From Aquamicrobium sp. (GTDB taxonomy: Bacteria; Pseudomonadota; Alphaproteobacteria; Rhizobiales; Rhizobiaceae), in the NCBI RefSeq assembly GCF_023954335.1, contig NZ_JAMLIE010000006.1:1-64000 (forward strand): a DNA stretch of 64,000 nucleotides, given 5' to 3'. The position numbers and the translations under genes were made by a program. A model generated the notes under the pieces. That model ran no database searches and was not told the origin of the DNA. It saw only the letters and a program-made list of their open reading frames with translations. Below are positions 8,417 to 15,819 of this stretch, one piece after another. Each line of letters opens with the position of its first letter. The stretch's first letter is position 1.

Positions 8417-9133
8417 CTACCCCCCGAGATAAGCCGAGATGAGCTCGTCGCTGGCGAGCAGTTCCGCGGGCGGCCCCGACCAGATGAACGCGCCGTTGTC
8501 GAGCAGGAACAGCCGGTCGGCGATATCCGCGACCCGGGCCGGGTTTTCCTCGATCAGGAGGATCGTGCGCCCCGATTTGCCGAGCGCCGCGATCACTTCG
8601 TAGATCTGTTCGATCACCAGCGGCGCGAGGCCGAGCGAGGGCTCGTCGATCATCATGATCCGCGCGCCCATCATCAGCCCGCGCCCGACTCCGACCATCC
8701 GCCGCTCGCCGCCCGAAAGGGTCGAGACGAACTGGTTGCGCCGCTCGGCCAGCTTCGGCAGCAGGCTGTGGACCTCGTCGAGGCGGCGGTTGCGCTCGGC
8801 CCGGTCGGTGCAGAGGAACGCGCCCATCAGCAGGTTCTCGTGCACGGTCATGCCGGGAAACAGCAGGTCGCCCTGCGGCACATGGGCGATGCCGCGCGCC
8901 GCCGTGTGATGGACATGCCGGTCGAGCGGCACGCCGTCGAGCCGGATCTCGCCCGAGCGCAGCGGCACGAGGCCGGAGATCGTCCGCAGCAGCGTCGACT
9001 TGCCATGGCCGTTCGGCCCGACCACGGTGACGAGCTCCCCGGCCGCGATCGAGAGGGAGATGCCGCGCAGCACCTCGATGCCTTCATAGCCCGAGCGCAC
9101 GTCGCTGAGTTGCAGAACCGGGGCCGCGCTCAT
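8417..9133 (-). CDS. livF: ABC ATPase LivF (BMC locus)
   Basis: 238-residue cytoplasmic ATPase of the LivF type. Walker A is GPNGHGKST, the signature motif LSGGERRMVGVGRGL is intact, and Walker B is IMMIDEPSLGLAP. The switch His region is absent, as usual for LivF, which has ILLIEENP instead. Its start overlaps the livG stop as ATGA, indicating translational coupling. It energises the LivHM permease of this locus. Confidence 0.92.
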   Translation of the reverse strand: MSAAPVLQLSDVRSGYEGIEVLRGISLSIAAGELVTVVGPNGHGKSTLLRTISGLVPLRSGEIRLDGVPLDRHVHHTAARGIAHVPQGDLLFPGMTVHENLLMGAFLCTDRAERNRRLDEVHSLLPKLAERRNQFVSTLSGGERRMVGVGRGLMMGARIMMIDEPSLGLAPLVIEQIYEVIAALGKSGRTILLIEENPARVADIADRLFLLDNGAFIWSGPPAELLASDELISAYLGG

Positions 9134-9930
9134 GGCGTTGCCTCCACGCTGACGGCGAAATGCTTCTTGAGCCGTTCGCGGGTGCCCTGCCCGAGATAGA
9201 CCTCGACCACGCGGTCGTTCTCGGCCACCTGCGCGGGCGGACCTTCGAAAAGCAGGCTGCCGTGATGCATGATCAGCACGCGGCTCGACAGCGCGAGCAG
9301 GAAGCGCATCACATGCTCGATCAGGACGACGGTCAGCCCGCCCGCCATCAGCCGCCGCACGAGGTCGATCACGAAGTCGATCTCGTCGGAGTTGAGGCCG
9401 CCGACCGGCTCGTCGAGGAACAGGATCTTCGGCTGCGTCGCCATCGCGCCGGCAATCATCAGCAGCTTGCGGTCGAGAACGGGGAGCTCCGCCACCAGCT
9501 TGCCCGCCTTGCCCGATAGCCCGACGAGATCCAGCGCGTCGGTGGCGGCCTTGCGCGTCTCGCTTCCCATTCGCAGGCCCGGGAACAGGCGCGGCGCGCG
9601 GCCGTAATAGGCGGCGATCTCGACATTCTCGAGCACGGTCATGTGGTCGAAGGCGGCGTTGAGCTGGAACGTCCGCGCCATGCCGATCTGGCAGAGCCGG
9701 TCGGCGCTCATCCGCGTCACGTCGTGGCCGTCGAAGACGATCCGCCCGCCCGAGGCGGGGGTGATGCCGGTGATCACGTCGAAGAACGTGGTCTTGCCGG
9801 CGCCGTTCGGGCCGCCGATCCCGAGGATCTCGCCCTTCTCCACGCTCATCGACATCCTGTCCACGGCGACCAGCGAGCCGAAACGCCGGGTGACGTCTTC
9901 GCAGATCAGCAGAGGTTTGCTCTCTGTCAT
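9130..9930 (-). CDS. livG: ABC ATPase LivG with atypical signature motif (BMC locus)
   Basis: 266 residues from the ATG at 9930, ending with the usual LivG-type EVYLGQGT tail plus an extension. Walker A (GPNGAGKTT) and Walker B (ILFLDEPVGGLN) are intact. The position that normally carries the ABC signature (like LSYGQQR) reads LPVLDRKLLMIAGAM, so the signature glycine is missing. ATPase pairs often tolerate one degenerate signature, and here LivF keeps a normal one. A stem-loop precedes the gene. Start chosen at MTESKPLL, where a purine-rich ribosome site (GGGAAG) precedes. Confidence 0.87.
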   Translation of the reverse strand: MTESKPLLICEDVTRRFGSLVAVDRMSMSVEKGEILGIGGPNGAGKTTFFDVITGITPASGGRIVFDGHDVTRMSADRLCQIGMARTFQLNAAFDHMTVLENVEIAAYYGRAPRLFPGLRMGSETRKAATDALDLVGLSGKAGKLVAELPVLDRKLLMIAGAMATQPKILFLDEPVGGLNSDEIDFVIDLVRRLMAGGLTVVLIEHVMRFLLALSSRVLIMHHGSLLFEGPPAQVAENDRVVEVYLGQGTRERLKKHFAVSVEATP

Positions 9931-9952
9931 CGCTTGCTTCCCATTCTGGCGC

Positions 9953-9980
9953 GGCACGGGCGCTTGCGGGCGCCCGTGCC
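9953..9980 (-). promoter_or_regulatory. Stem-loop between binding-protein remnant and livG
   Basis: Perfect 11-bp inverted repeat GGCACGGGCGC / GCGCCCGTGCC with a six-base loop. It lies in the 67-base gap after the binding-protein fragment, the usual place for a hairpin that raises binding-protein mRNA over transporter mRNA. No T-run follows. Its survival next to a truncated binding-protein gene suggests the gene was once intact and followed by this hairpin. Confidence 0.55.
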
Positions 9981-9997
9981 TGTCCCGGATCGCCAGA

Positions 9998-10480
9998 TCA
10001 CGAGAGCCAGGGCGGCAGCAGGAACTCGTCCGTCGCGTAGAGCGCCGGGCCGATCATCCGCGGCTCGGTCCTGTAGTCCTGATGCTGCAGGAACTGGTGC
10101 GGCAGGCCGAGCGAGGGGTCCTTGACCTGCGTCGGATAGCTGAGCGCGACCAGCCCTTCCTGATCGAAGCGGAAGGAGCCGCTGGCGCCGCGATAGACCA
10201 TCCGCTTGAGGATCGCGGCGATCTTGCGGGCCTGCTCGCCGTCGAAGGGCTCGCCCGGACCGCCGGCGACCGCCGCCGCGATCGAGTACATCCACAGCGC
10301 GTCGTAGGTCTGCGACCCGGTCAGCCACGAGGCGGTCGCGCCGAACTTGGCCTTGTAGGCCTCGCGGTAGTTCGCCGCGAACTCGTCGGGCAGGCCGCCG
10401 ATCACCGTCGAATAGATCACGCCGTTGATCGACTCGCCGCCGATCTCGCGGAAGACCGGCAGCGACGGCCCGTACTGCAT
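9998..10480 (-). pseudogene. C-terminal remnant of a family-6 periplasmic binding protein (LIV/urea/amide type)
   Basis: Only 160 codons remain of what should be a protein of about 400 residues. The text (QYGPSLPVFREIGGESINGV, later YREAYKAKFGATASW and a C-terminal WLS) is the C-terminal lobe of a LIV/urea/amide-type binding protein. No signal peptide and no N-terminal lobe are present. The in-frame codons before the apparent ATG read LIY, so homology continues into the stop region of the shell gene upstream. This looks like a deletion or insertion breakpoint, not a true start. Unless another binding protein serves LivFGHM, the transporter lacks its receptor. An assembly error is an alternative. 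Confidence 0.75.
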
Positions 10481-10485
10481 GTAGA

Positions 10486-11106
10486 TCAGGCTTGGATGGC
10501 CTCCAGCTTCGCGGTGATGGTGTCCCGCGCGATTTTCATGTCCTCGAGGGTGCCCGAGATGAAGAGCCTGCCCGTCGCGCCCATCATCTGCACGTCGTTG
10601 ATGACGGCGTTGGGGGCGGCCTTCTCTGCCTCGTTCGCCGCGACGCAGGCGAAGAGCGCCGGCGCCATCTCGTAGATCAGCAGCGCGACGCCCGGCACCA
10701 GGATGGACGCGTCGCGCGAGCGGTTGAGGATGATGGCGTGCTGGTCCGACAGGTCCTCGATGATGTCGTGGTAGAGGATCTGGGGCCTGAGCTGGTCCTG
10801 CGGCTTCGCGCCGATCCCCTTCAGGATCGCCGCGCCGGCCGAGTTCAGGTCCTCCATCCGGTCGGAATGCAGCTCGAGAAGGCCGAACTGCCGCTCGGTA
10901 TAGAGAATCCCCGGCTCCATCGCCGGCGCGGATTTGAGCGCGAGATCGGTGATCCGGTGGATCGCCAGCGCCGGCGCCACCTCGATGATCAGCGAGTGCT
11001 GGCCGGCGAAGGGCGGATACCCCCTCGCCCGCGTGGGCGAGGAAAGATAGGCCGCGAACTGGGGCTGAAGGTCCTCGATGGGAAGATAGACGCGAAGCTC
11101 TGTCAT
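10486..11106 (-). CDS. Microcompartment shell protein, tandem BMC domains (BMC-T, EutS/PduU-like permuted), copy 1
   Basis: 206 residues with two BMC folds. Residues 1-100 start with LRVYLPIEDLQPQFAAYL, like the N-terminal strand and helix of the permuted EutS/PduU domain, followed by HSLIIEVAPALAIHRITDLALKSA-type core. Residues 105-206 repeat the pattern (HAIILNRSRDASILVPG, later EMAPALFACVAANEAEKAA). Trimers of such proteins make pseudohexameric shell tiles, often with larger or gated pores. Cytoplasmic. The stop lies within a few bases of the binding-protein remnant. It is similar in layout to copy 2 at 12181, but the sequences differ considerably. Confidence 0.88.
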   Translation of the reverse strand: MTELRVYLPIEDLQPQFAAYLSSPTRARGYPPFAGQHSLIIEVAPALAIHRITDLALKSAPAMEPGILYTERQFGLLELHSDRMEDLNSAGAAILKGIGAKPQDQLRPQILYHDIIEDLSDQHAIILNRSRDASILVPGVALLIYEMAPALFACVAANEAEKAAPNAVINDVQMMGATGRLFISGTLEDMKIARDTITAKLEAIQA

Positions 11107-11143
11107 ACCTCAGTCCTTGTCCTTTGCGTCGGGCCGGGCCGGA

Positions 11144-11425
11144 TCAGCCCTTCAGCGCCTCGAAATGCTTCGCGAGATCGGCGTGCGGGCGCGGGATCAC
11201 GTGGACGGCGGTGACTTCGCCGACCTGGGCCGCGGCTTCGGCGCCAGCCTCGGTCGCGGCCTTCACCGCGCCGACATCGCCGCGCACCACCACCGAGACG
11301 AGGCCGCCGCCGACTTCGTTGCGGGCGACGATCTCGACATTGGCGGCCTTGACCATGGCGTCCGCCGCCGAGAGCGCGGGCACGTAGCCCTTGGTTTCGA
11401 TCATTCCGATTGCAAGATTAGCCAT
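11144..11425 (-). CDS. Microcompartment hexameric shell protein (BMC-H, PduA/CcmK type)
   Basis: 93 residues, a single canonical Pfam BMC domain. Recognisable landmarks are AIGMIETKGYVPALSAADAM (helix 1), the KAANVEIV strand, GGGLVSVVVRGDVGAVKAA (pore loop and helix 2) and VHVIPRPH near the end. Hexamers form the main facets of the shell, and the loop with VGGGL is the pore region. A good ribosome site (AAGGGAG) precedes the ATG. It lies between the pentamer and the tandem shell gene in one operon. Function as shell subunit is certain; pore selectivity is unknown. Confidence 0.96.
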   Translation of the reverse strand: MANLAIGMIETKGYVPALSAADAMVKAANVEIVARNEVGGGLVSVVVRGDVGAVKAATEAGAEAAAQVGEVTAVHVIPRPHADLAKHFEALKG

Positions 11426-11438
11426 TTGATGAACTCCC

Positions 11439-11708
11439 TTACTTGCGTTTCGCTGCCGGCCTGGCAGCGGGTTCTTCGTCGATGGAACCGATGATCAGCG
11501 CGTCGATCGGCGCCGAACGGTCGGTGAACCATGAGGCGGCGACGGAGCCCTGCGTGACGAGGACCGCCTCGCCATCGGCGCAGCCGAGCGGGTCGAAGGC
11601 GATCAGTTTCGCGCCGGTCTCGGTCTCGACCTCCAGCAGCGCCCCGGTGGGAAGCGTGCCGATATGGCGGGTGGACCAGAGCCTGCCGCTGACGCGTGCC
11701 CTTATCAT
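11439..11708 (-). CDS. Microcompartment pentameric vertex protein (BMC-P, EutN/CcmL family)
   Basis: 89 residues of the EutN/CcmL family. The start MIRARVSGRLWSTRHIGTLP, the middle LIAFDPLGCADGEAVLVTQGS and the APIDALIIGSID end are family landmarks. Pentamers cap the twelve vertices of the shell. A basic alanine-rich tail (PAARPAAKRK) extends past the domain. Its ATG overlaps the stop of the gene before it as ATGA. The frame stays open upstream but that is only the shadow of the neighbouring gene. Confidence 0.95.
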   Translation of the reverse strand: MIRARVSGRLWSTRHIGTLPTGALLEVETETGAKLIAFDPLGCADGEAVLVTQGSVAASWFTDRSAPIDALIIGSIDEEPAARPAAKRK

Positions 11709-12184
11709 GCCAGTGTCCTTTCGATCCTGATGCCGCGGCGCCGGGCCTCGTCGCTGGCGAGAGGCGTCAGCCGCGCGTTCTTCGCGACCCTGAGCCGGAT
11801 CTCGCCCTCGCCGAGAGCGGCGATGTCGCGTTCGGTGACGAGCCCCTTGCGCAACTCCGGCACCGGGGCCGGCACGGTGGTGACCAGAGTGGCCGGCTGC
11901 GGCGCGGACGGCGAAGGAGTCGCGCGCCTTCCCGCAGCCGGGGTCGCGCCGGGCGCGGCCGCGACCGGGACGGCCACCGGCACATAGCGGACGCGCCCCG
12001 CCTCCAGCGCGGCGAGAAAGCCCGGCTCCCGCGCGCGCCGCGCTACGGTCAGCGCGAAATCGGTCAGCTCCCTTTCCGTGCCGACGCAAACCCGCTCCGC
12101 CACTGACCCGCCGAGGACCTCGGCGCGCAGCGCGGCGATCTCTTCCGAGAGCAGCTCGCGGATCAGGGCGCGCAGATCGCTCAT
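11705..12184 (-). CDS. Unknown microcompartment-associated protein: encapsulation-like N-terminal helix plus EutQ-like C-terminal motif
   Basis: 159 residues, no catalytic family recognised. Residues 1-22 (LRALIRELLSEEIAALRAE) form an amphipathic helix like encapsulation peptides, and closely resemble the C-terminal helix of the aldehyde dehydrogenase in this operon. Residues 65-110 are a Pro/Ala/Thr-rich linker. Residues 113-159 (LVTERDIAAL, then ARLTPLASDEARRRGI) match the short module at the start of EutQ and some other microcompartment proteins. It overlaps its neighbours by ATGA on both sides, so production is tied to shell genes. A scaffold or cargo adaptor is a fair guess; no activity can be assigned. 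Confidence 0.8.
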   Translation of the reverse strand: MSDLRALIRELLSEEIAALRAEVLGGSVAERVCVGTERELTDFALTVARRAREPGFLAALEAGRVRYVPVAVPVAAAPGATPAAGRRATPSPSAPQPATLVTTVPAPVPELRKGLVTERDIAALGEGEIRLRVAKNARLTPLASDEARRRGIRIERTLA

Positions 12185-12795
12185 CCCGTCGCCCCCGCCT
12201 CGCGCAGGGCGCGCTCGGCCGCGTCGCGGGCGTTGCGCACGTCGGCCTCGGTCCCGGCGAGATAGAGCCGCCCGTTCGCCCCGATCATCCGCATGTCGAT
12301 GACCTTGATGTCAGCCTCCTTCTCGGCCTCGTTGCAGGCGAGAATGGCGTAGGCGGCGGGCTGGCATTCGAGCAGGTAGATGCTCTCGCCGCCCAGCACC
12401 ATCGAGCCGGTCTTGTTGCGGTTCATCAGGAAGGCGTGCTGGTCGTCGACCCGGGTGACGATCTTCGAGGCCATGATCTTCGGCTTCTCGGCGTCCGCGC
12501 GCGTCTTGCCCATGGCCGAAAGCGCGGCCTCCGCGCCGGCCTGGACCTCGGCGGTGGAGTAGGCATGGAACTGCAACGTGCCGAACTGGCGCTCGACCAC
12601 GAGGAAGCCGGCCCGCACCTCGGCGCTTTTCAGGACCGTGTCGGTCAGGGCCTCGACGTCGAGACCCGGCGCGATCTCGATGATCTGCGCCGCCATCCGG
12701 GCGCGCGGCAGCGTGCCGCGCATCCAGGTCGAGGTATAGGCGAGCGTCTGCGGCTGGAGCTGGTCGATGAAGATGAAGGCGCGGAGATCGGTCAC
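12181..12795 (-). CDS. Microcompartment shell protein, tandem BMC domains (BMC-T, permuted), copy 2
   Basis: 204 residues with two permuted BMC domains. Domain 1 starts LRAFIFIDQLQPQTLAY and continues AAQIIEIAPGLDVEALTDTVLKSA; domain 2 contains DDQHAFLMNRNKTGSMVLGG and AAYAILACNEAEKEADIKV. Its layout matches the 10486-11106 shell protein, but the identity is modest, so the two probably form distinct trimers (or a mixed set). Overlaps the aldehyde dehydrogenase stop region (ATGA) and the next gene. It is likely a pseudohexameric facet tile. Confidence 0.88.
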   Translation of the reverse strand: MTDLRAFIFIDQLQPQTLAYTSTWMRGTLPRARMAAQIIEIAPGLDVEALTDTVLKSAEVRAGFLVVERQFGTLQFHAYSTAEVQAGAEAALSAMGKTRADAEKPKIMASKIVTRVDDQHAFLMNRNKTGSMVLGGESIYLLECQPAAYAILACNEAEKEADIKVIDMRMIGANGRLYLAGTEADVRNARDAAERALREAGATG

Positions 12796-14360
12796 GACTG
12801 GCCCCTGGTCAGTTCACGAAGTTCCTGAAGGATGAGCTGGCGCAGCATGTCGCGATCCACCCCGCCCGTATCCTGCGCCGACGCGGCGGGCGCGAGCGTC
12901 ACCGGGCGCGGCGCGGCGGCGGGGCGCGAGGACGAATCCGGTCCCTCGAACGGCGCGCGCACCGCGCTGAAGTCGCCCATCGGCACCGAGGCGTCGGAAT
13001 TCCAGGCCAGCCGCGTCCAGTGCACCAGATGCTGCGGGCCGATGTTCTCGCCCACCGACGAGCGGCCGAAATAGCCGGTGCCGATCATGAAGGAGGGCGC
13101 CAGATGGGTGGCGAAGCCGGCCGCGCCTTGCGAGCACGGCGCGTTGACGACCACCCGGTAGACCGAAAGCGCGGCGGCGAATTCCATCGCCTTTTGCGGA
13201 TCGTCGCAATGCAGGGCCGCCGAATGGCCGGCACCGGTCATCCGCAGGATCATCTGGGCGATCCCGGTCGCGCGCTCGAACGAGCCCGCCATGGCCCAGG
13301 CGAGGACCGGAGACAGCTTCTCCTTCGTCAGCGGCTCGTCGAGCCCGACCGTATCGACCGGCGCGATCAGGACGCGGATCGAGGGCGCGACCCGGAAGCC
13401 GGACTGCGCCGCGATCCAGACCGCCGATTTCCCGACCGCGCCCGTGTTGAGGTGCCCTTCGGGGAAGAGCCAGGCCCTGAGCTTCGCGACCTCGTCGGGA
13501 TTGCAGATGTGGGCGCCGTTGGCGCGCAGCGCCCGCTCGAGCTGGCTGCGGCCGCGATCCTGCGAGATCAGCACGCTCTCATTGGTGCAAAGCACGGAAT
13601 TGTCGAAGCTTTTCGAATCGATCAGCCGCTTCGCCGCCGCGTTCTGGTCGGTGTCGGGGTCGATATAGACCGGCGCGTTGCCCGGCCCGACGCCGATCGC
13701 CGGATTGCCCGAGGAATAGGCCGCGCGCACCATCGGCCCGCCGCCGGTGGCGAGGATCACCTGCACCGTCGGAGACGCCATCAGCGCCTGCACCAGCGGC
13801 ACCGAAGGCTCCTCGATGCACTGGATCAGCCCGGCCGGCGCGCCCGCTGCCACCGCCGCCGCCTCGAGCGTCGCCGCCGCGTCGTTGCAGCAGGCTTTGG
13901 CCAGCGGATGCGGGCTGAAGATGATGGCGTTGCGCGACAGAAGCGCGAGGATCGTCTTGTAATAGAGCGTCGAGACCGGATTGGTCGCCGGCGTCAGCGC
14001 GAGGATCACGCCGGCGGGCTTCGGGATCTCGACCATCTTGCGGGCGGGATCGACCTTCGGGTTCACCAGATCCTGGTTCTCGTAGAAATCCACCAGCGGA
14101 TGGGCGGACAGCTCGTTCTTGAGCTTCTTGTGCTCGACCACGCCCATGCCGGTCTCGGCCACCGCGGCCTCGGCATAGCGCCCGGCCGCCTGATGCGCGG
14201 CCTCGGCCACGGCGCGGGCGATCCTCATCACCGCCGCGCGGTCGTATCTCGCGAAGGCCCGCCCCGCCCAGGTGGCGCGGTCGAGCTTCATCCGGGCGAT
14301 GGATTCGGCCCGGTCCGGCATCGCGAGGCGGGGGGCGTCGTCGTGAGCGTGCATCGGCAT
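12792..14360 (-). CDS. CoA-acylating aldehyde dehydrogenase with C-terminal encapsulation peptide (EutE/PduP-like)
   Basis: 522 residues. The aldehyde-dehydrogenase fold covers about residues 25-460, with the catalytic Cys in SVLCTNESV (about residue 258) and the cofactor region ILATGGGPMV. It oxidises an aldehyde with NAD and CoA to an acyl-CoA, the signature core enzyme of aldehyde-processing microcompartments. After a Pro/Ala-rich linker (about 478-500) the last 20 residues DRDMLRQLILQELRELTRG form an amphipathic helix typical of cargo targeting. Start may be 14360 or the third codon, 14354, which has better spacing to GGGGAG. Substrate, acetaldehyde or propionaldehyde, is not decided. Confidence 0.93.
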   Translation of the reverse strand: MPMHAHDDAPRLAMPDRAESIARMKLDRATWAGRAFARYDRAAVMRIARAVAEAAHQAAGRYAEAAVAETGMGVVEHKKLKNELSAHPLVDFYENQDLVNPKVDPARKMVEIPKPAGVILALTPATNPVSTLYYKTILALLSRNAIIFSPHPLAKACCNDAAATLEAAAVAAGAPAGLIQCIEEPSVPLVQALMASPTVQVILATGGGPMVRAAYSSGNPAIGVGPGNAPVYIDPDTDQNAAAKRLIDSKSFDNSVLCTNESVLISQDRGRSQLERALRANGAHICNPDEVAKLRAWLFPEGHLNTGAVGKSAVWIAAQSGFRVAPSIRVLIAPVDTVGLDEPLTKEKLSPVLAWAMAGSFERATGIAQMILRMTGAGHSAALHCDDPQKAMEFAAALSVYRVVVNAPCSQGAAGFATHLAPSFMIGTGYFGRSSVGENIGPQHLVHWTRLAWNSDASVPMGDFSAVRAPFEGPDSSSRPAAAPRPVTLAPAASAQDTGGVDRDMLRQLILQELRELTRGQS

Positions 14361-14370
14361 GACTCCCCCC

Positions 14371-15651
14371 TCAGGCCGCGCGCTTCAGGCCGCCCAGCAG
14401 CGCCCGCGCCCGCGGCATGGCCGCTTCCATCCGGTCGATGATCTCCTGGCAGGTCGCCGCGTCGAGCAGCACGCCCGGCTTGAATTGCAGGACGCGCTTG
14501 TCGAGCGAGGAGAAGATCGCCCAGACCCCGTGCTCGTAAAGAGCGCGCGAGACCGCCACCGCGCCTTCGGGATGGTTGAACTCCAGCCCGAGGATCACGC
14601 CGCGCTGGCGGATGCCGACGAAGATGTCGGAATGCACCGCCATCATGTCGGCGAGGCTGCGGCGGAAGAACTCCGCGACGGACTGCACGTTCGCGATGAC
14701 TTCGGGGCGCTGGAGGATGTCGATCACCTGATGGCCGACGATGCAGCCCAGCTCCGAGCCGCCCGAGGTCGAGATATGCGCCGCGCCGTCCTCGTGCAGC
14801 CAGCCGCCGCATTTCTCGGTCACCACGCAGGCCGAGATCGGGTAGATGCCGCCGCCGAGCCCCTTGCCAGTGACGAACATGTCCGGCTCCAGCCCGTAGG
14901 ACTGCCAGCCCCACATCGTGCCGCAGCGCATCAGCCCGGTCTGGACCTCGTCGGCGATATAGAGCGTGCCGTAACGGCGGCACAAATCCTGGCAGGCCTT
15001 CAGGTAGCCCTCGTCCGGCAGCGGGAAGCCGTAGGTCGCCGGGATGGTCTCGATGATGAAGCCCGCCACGTCGCGGCCGCGAAGCGCGCGGTCCAGCGCG
15101 TCGATGTCATTGAACGGCACCTGGATGAATTCCTCGGGCCGGTCGGCGAGGAAGATCGTCGAGAAGCGCTCGTCGCCGGTGGCGACCGACAGGCCGGAAT
15201 GGCCGTGATAGCCCTTGATGATCGAAACGATCTTCCGGCGCTTTGTTGTATATCGGGCAGTCTTGAGTGCGATCTCCACAGCCTCGGCCCCGCCGGCGCC
15301 AAAGATCGCGTACTTCATCCCGTCCGCGGTCTTCACCAGCTTCTCGGCGAAGGCGGCGCGCGCCACCGAGGGAAACCAGTGGTTGCCCATGTCGAAATAG
15401 TCCAGCGCCGACTTCAGCGTCGCCACCAGCTCGGGGTTCCTGTGGCCGAAATTGTATGTCCCGCCATTGAGATGCAGGTCGATCAGCCGGCGGCCGGACA
15501 TGTCGTAGAGGAAGTAGCCCTCACGCCGGTCGATGACCATGTCGATCCCGGCGTCGAGCCAGAATTTCGTCTTGCCGGGGTTCCAGTACTCGATCGATTT
15601 CTCGAGCATCTCGGCCTTCGAATCGAAGCTGAAATATCCGTAATTGAACAC
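14371..15651 (-). CDS. Class-III PLP enzyme (aminotransferase or amino-alcohol phosphate phospho-lyase) of the BMC locus
   Basis: 426 residues from GTG at 15651, preceded by AGAGG. PLP-enzyme landmarks: GGTYNFGHRNPE near the N-terminus, FGAGGAEAVEIALKTAR, YIADEVQTGLMR (Asp contacting PLP, about residue 233) and the Schiff-base Lys in VTGKGLGGG (about 263). The family holds omega-aminotransferases and also phosphoethanolamine or 1-amino-2-propanol-phosphate phospho-lyases that release ammonia, phosphate and an aldehyde. With two small-molecule kinases and an acylating aldehyde dehydrogenase in the operon, the lyase reading is attractive, but sequence alone does not settle it. First gene of the leftward operon. 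Confidence 0.85.
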   Translation of the reverse strand: MFNYGYFSFDSKAEMLEKSIEYWNPGKTKFWLDAGIDMVIDRREGYFLYDMSGRRLIDLHLNGGTYNFGHRNPELVATLKSALDYFDMGNHWFPSVARAAFAEKLVKTADGMKYAIFGAGGAEAVEIALKTARYTTKRRKIVSIIKGYHGHSGLSVATGDERFSTIFLADRPEEFIQVPFNDIDALDRALRGRDVAGFIIETIPATYGFPLPDEGYLKACQDLCRRYGTLYIADEVQTGLMRCGTMWGWQSYGLEPDMFVTGKGLGGGIYPISACVVTEKCGGWLHEDGAAHISTSGGSELGCIVGHQVIDILQRPEVIANVQSVAEFFRRSLADMMAVHSDIFVGIRQRGVILGLEFNHPEGAVAVSRALYEHGVWAIFSSLDKRVLQFKPGVLLDAATCQEIIDRMEAAMPRARALLGGLKRAA

Positions 15652-15680
15652 GAGCGCACCTCTATTTGACCGAAGACTGT

Positions 15681-15715
15681 CACGAAAATTCGTGTTCGGC
15701 AACAGGAAAATGTTG
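15681..15715. promoter_or_regulatory. Inverted repeats in the DeoR/BMC divergent promoter region
   Basis: The 168-base gap between the PLP-enzyme gene and the DeoR gene holds two adjacent inverted repeats. One is the perfect palindrome CACGAAAATTCGTG (15681-15694). The other is CAACA-6-TGTTG (15700-15715). They lie about 30-65 bases upstream of the PLP-enzyme start. They are good candidates for operators of the divergent DeoR-family regulator. Confidence 0.5.
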
Positions 15716-15819
15716 GTAGACGGGCAAAACAGATGTTGAAGTTTCACACGCCCGCTGCGATGCTGGAGCGCCCCGCCCGCCGCCGTCTTTCAGGCCCTTG
15801 AAAATAAAAGGCTCGCTTC

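Noticed and set aside
10486..14360. Carboxysome, or classical ethanolamine/propanediol (EUT/PDU) microcompartment.
   Set aside because: No RuBisCO, carbonic anhydrase, B12 lyase or dehydratase, reactivase or phosphotransacylase genes are present; the kinase and PLP-enzyme set does not match those types.
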